Shown piece after piece: positions 62,764-64,000 of a stretch of 64,000 bases of DNA (positions are counted from its first letter, which is position 1; the number at the start of each line of letters is the position of its first letter). Below the pieces are notes generated by a model. It made no database searches. It saw only the letters and a program-made list of their open reading frames with translations, and was not told the DNA's origin. The DNA is from Leeuwenhoekiella polynyae (GTDB lineage Bacteria > Bacteroidota > Bacteroidia > Flavobacteriales > Flavobacteriaceae), in NCBI RefSeq assembly GCF_004104075.1, contig NZ_QOVK01000006.1:157223-221222 (forward strand), read 5' to 3'. The position numbers and the translations under genes are program-made.

Positions 62764-63813
62764 ATGAGCGAAGTAAAAGCATATGGAGCTGCTGATTCTA
62801 AAGCAGACCTTAAAGAAATAAAAATTGAACGTAGAGTTATTCAACCCAGAGATGTGAAAATCAAGATCACCTATTGTGGGGTTTGCCACAGTGATATTCA
62901 TACCGTGCGTAACGATTGGGGCGGATCTAAATATCCCGTTGTACCGGGTCACGAGATCATTGGTAAAGTACTAGAAATTGGTAACGAAGTGGAGAATATT
63001 AAAGTCGGTGACACCGTTGGCGTAGGGTGTATGGTAGATTCGTGCCGGGAGTGCGAGCCGTGTAAACAAGATCTGGAGCAGTTTTGTGAGCAAGGAATGG
63101 TAGGGACTTATAACGGTAGAGACAAACATTTAGGAGGACATACGTTTGGTGGTTATTCTGAAGAAATTGTAGTGGATAATTACTATGTATTACGCGTACC
63201 TGAGAATTTAGATGAGAATGCCGTAGCTCCGCTATTATGTGCAGGTATTACAACATTTTCCCCTTTAAATCATTGGAAAGTAAGTAAAGGCGATAAAGTA
63301 GGTGTTATAGGTCTTGGCGGATTAGGACATATGGGAATTAAATTTGCGCACGCAATGGGTGCTCACGTTGTCATGATTACAACAAGTCCGGGTAAAGCGG
63401 AAGATGCTAAGCGATTGGGAGCAGACGAAGTATTGATTTCTAAAGATACTGATGCGATGAAAAAGCATGCAAATTCTTTTGATTTTCTACTGAATACTGT
63501 ACCGGTAGGTCACGACATCAATCCGTATTTGAGTTTATTGAAGATCGATGCGACCATGTGTATGGTAGGTGCGGTTGAACCGCTCGAAGCTGTTCACGGT
63601 GGAAGCTTAATTATGGGACGTAAAAACGTTGCTGGTTCTTTAATTGGCGGTATCAAAGAAACTCAGGAAATGCTTGATTTCTGCGGAGAACACAACATTG
63701 TAAGTGATATCGAAATGATTGATATGCATACTATAAACGAAGCTTATGAGCGCGTTGTAGATGGAGATGTAAAATACCGTTTTGTAATTGATATGGAATC
63801 CTTACGAAACTAA
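62764..63813 (+). CDS. Zinc-dependent NADP alcohol/aldehyde dehydrogenase (YahK/CAD-like)
   Basis: From ATG 62764 (MSEVKAYGAADSKADLKE) the protein has 349 residues, the family length; the frame extends to 62677 but that part (HSRNLIPKQASGSKPLV) is not protein-like. The catalytic zinc residues are in YCGVCHSDIH and PGHEI, the structural zinc cysteines in CRECEPCKQDLEQFC, and the NAD(P) site in GVIGLGGLGHMGIKFA. It reduces aldehydes, most likely with NADPH. A 12-bp palindrome TAACCTAGGTTA lies upstream at 62625-62636. Confidence 0.92.
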   Translation: MSEVKAYGAADSKADLKEIKIERRVIQPRDVKIKITYCGVCHSDIHTVRNDWGGSKYPVVPGHEIIGKVLEIGNEVENIKVGDTVGVGCMVDSCRECEPCKQDLEQFCEQGMVGTYNGRDKHLGGHTFGGYSEEIVVDNYYVLRVPENLDENAVAPLLCAGITTFSPLNHWKVSKGDKVGVIGLGGLGHMGIKFAHAMGAHVVMITTSPGKAEDAKRLGADEVLISKDTDAMKKHANSFDFLLNTVPVGHDINPYLSLLKIDATMCMVGAVEPLEAVHGGSLIMGRKNVAGSLIGGIKETQEMLDFCGEHNIVSDIEMIDMHTINEAYERVVDGDVKYRFVIDMESLRN

Positions 63814-63833
63814 TACAGAGCACCGTAGATACT

Positions 63834-63869
63834 AAAAAAATCCGCCTGAGTACTCAGGCGGATTTTTTT
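63834..63869. terminator. Strong terminator after the alcohol dehydrogenase
   Basis: A perfect palindrome, TCCGCCTGAGT then ACTCAGGCGGA, with A and T runs on both sides, begins 21 bp after the stop. Confidence 0.93.
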
Positions 63870-63880
63870 AATCTATACTT

Positions 63881-64000
63881 TGTCCCGTCCTGAAATAGCG
63901 ATACACTAAAACCTTAGTGTAATGAAAACACCCTCAAAGAGTGGTTATGCAAAAAGAACCCAAAAAGACTACTCGCTTTCTTTTAAGCTTCAGGTTGTCC
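63881..64000 (+). mobile_element. Left end of an IS3-like insertion sequence, cut by the window edge
   Basis: The probable terminal inverted repeat begins TGTCCCGTCCTGAAATAGCG at 63881, followed by a small hairpin (CACTAA/TTAGTG) and then the transposase start. TGT-starting ends and a short orfA-like opening fit IS3-family elements. The right end is outside the window. Confidence 0.65.
63922..64000 (+). CDS. Transposase orfA, partial
   Basis: The visible 26 codons begin MKTPSKSGYAKRTQKDYS and continue LSFKLQVV, the start of IS3-family OrfA helix-turn-helix proteins (RTQKDYSLSFKLQVV). The rest is cut by the window edge. Confidence 0.65.
   Translation, partial: MKTPSKSGYAKRTQKDYSLSFKLQVV

Noticed and set aside
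1..64000. CRISPR array or restriction/anti-phage gene cluster
   Set aside because: No regularly spaced repeats and no cas or restriction genes were seen; the Fic protein alone is not sufficient to call a defence system.

Overview
The window is a chromosomal segment of a marine-type member of the Flavobacteriaceae (Bacteroidota). The evidence is a SusC/SusD pair with a FecR anti-sigma and ECF sigma factor, a PorX-type response regulator of the type IX secretion system (T9SS), a T9SS C-terminal sorting domain on a secreted protease, a fused LpxC/FabZ, TAnnTTTG-type -7 promoter elements, AT-rich DNA and few Shine-Dalgarno sequences. No species can be named from the sequence.

Layout. (1) 0-11.6 kb: a minus-strand, outer-membrane nutrient-uptake locus reading ECF sigma, FecR, SusC, SusD, a TlpA-like thiol-disulfide protein and an S9 peptidase. 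The SusC has an STN signalling domain, so the locus looks substrate-induced. With peptidase cargo and no glycoside hydrolases it is more likely a peptide/protein uptake system than a glycan one. (2) 12.03-19.23 kb: a small integrated element at the 3' end of tRNA-Pro(GGG). It is bounded by a 73-bp imperfect direct repeat and carries a tyrosine integrase next to the tRNA. Its cargo is a lipoprotein, an M43-type secreted metalloprotease, a 5'-truncated DNA/RNA endonuclease, a repeat-rich non-coding stretch and a Fic protein whose promoter is overlapped by two palindromic operators. (3) 19.5-30.2 kb: core metabolism and regulation (cytochrome c with sugar dehydrogenase, trxB, aroB, proline dehydrogenase, alanine dehydrogenase, tsaE, porX). 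(4) 30.2-41.4 kb: an HD hydrolase, then the lipid A cluster lpxD, lpxC/fabZ, lpxA, then efp, a second LpxD-like acyltransferase, sucD, fabG and two membrane-associated proteins. (5) 42.8-50.4 kb: a complete histidine operon hisGDCBHAF(IE), preceded by a histidine-rich leader peptide and a terminator/antiterminator attenuator. Several short palindromic repeats have invaded the operon, three of them inside reading frames. (6) 50.8-63.8 kb: a C1q-like surface protein, recQ, the agmatine-to-putrescine pair, a DEAD-box helicase, an FAD oxidoreductase, a pseudouridine synthase and assorted small operons, ending with an alcohol dehydrogenase and a strong terminator. (7) From 63.88 kb: the left end of an IS3-like insertion sequence cut by the window edge.

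The most notable items are the histidine attenuator, the Fic twin-operator promoter, the tRNA-Pro island and its flanking repeats, and the repeat insertions that add peptides to HisB, HisH and HisA. Several starts were moved inward from the longest open frame where a signal peptide or family N-terminus begins later. One gene, the ECF sigma factor, has no usable AUG/GUG/UUG start for its full domain.
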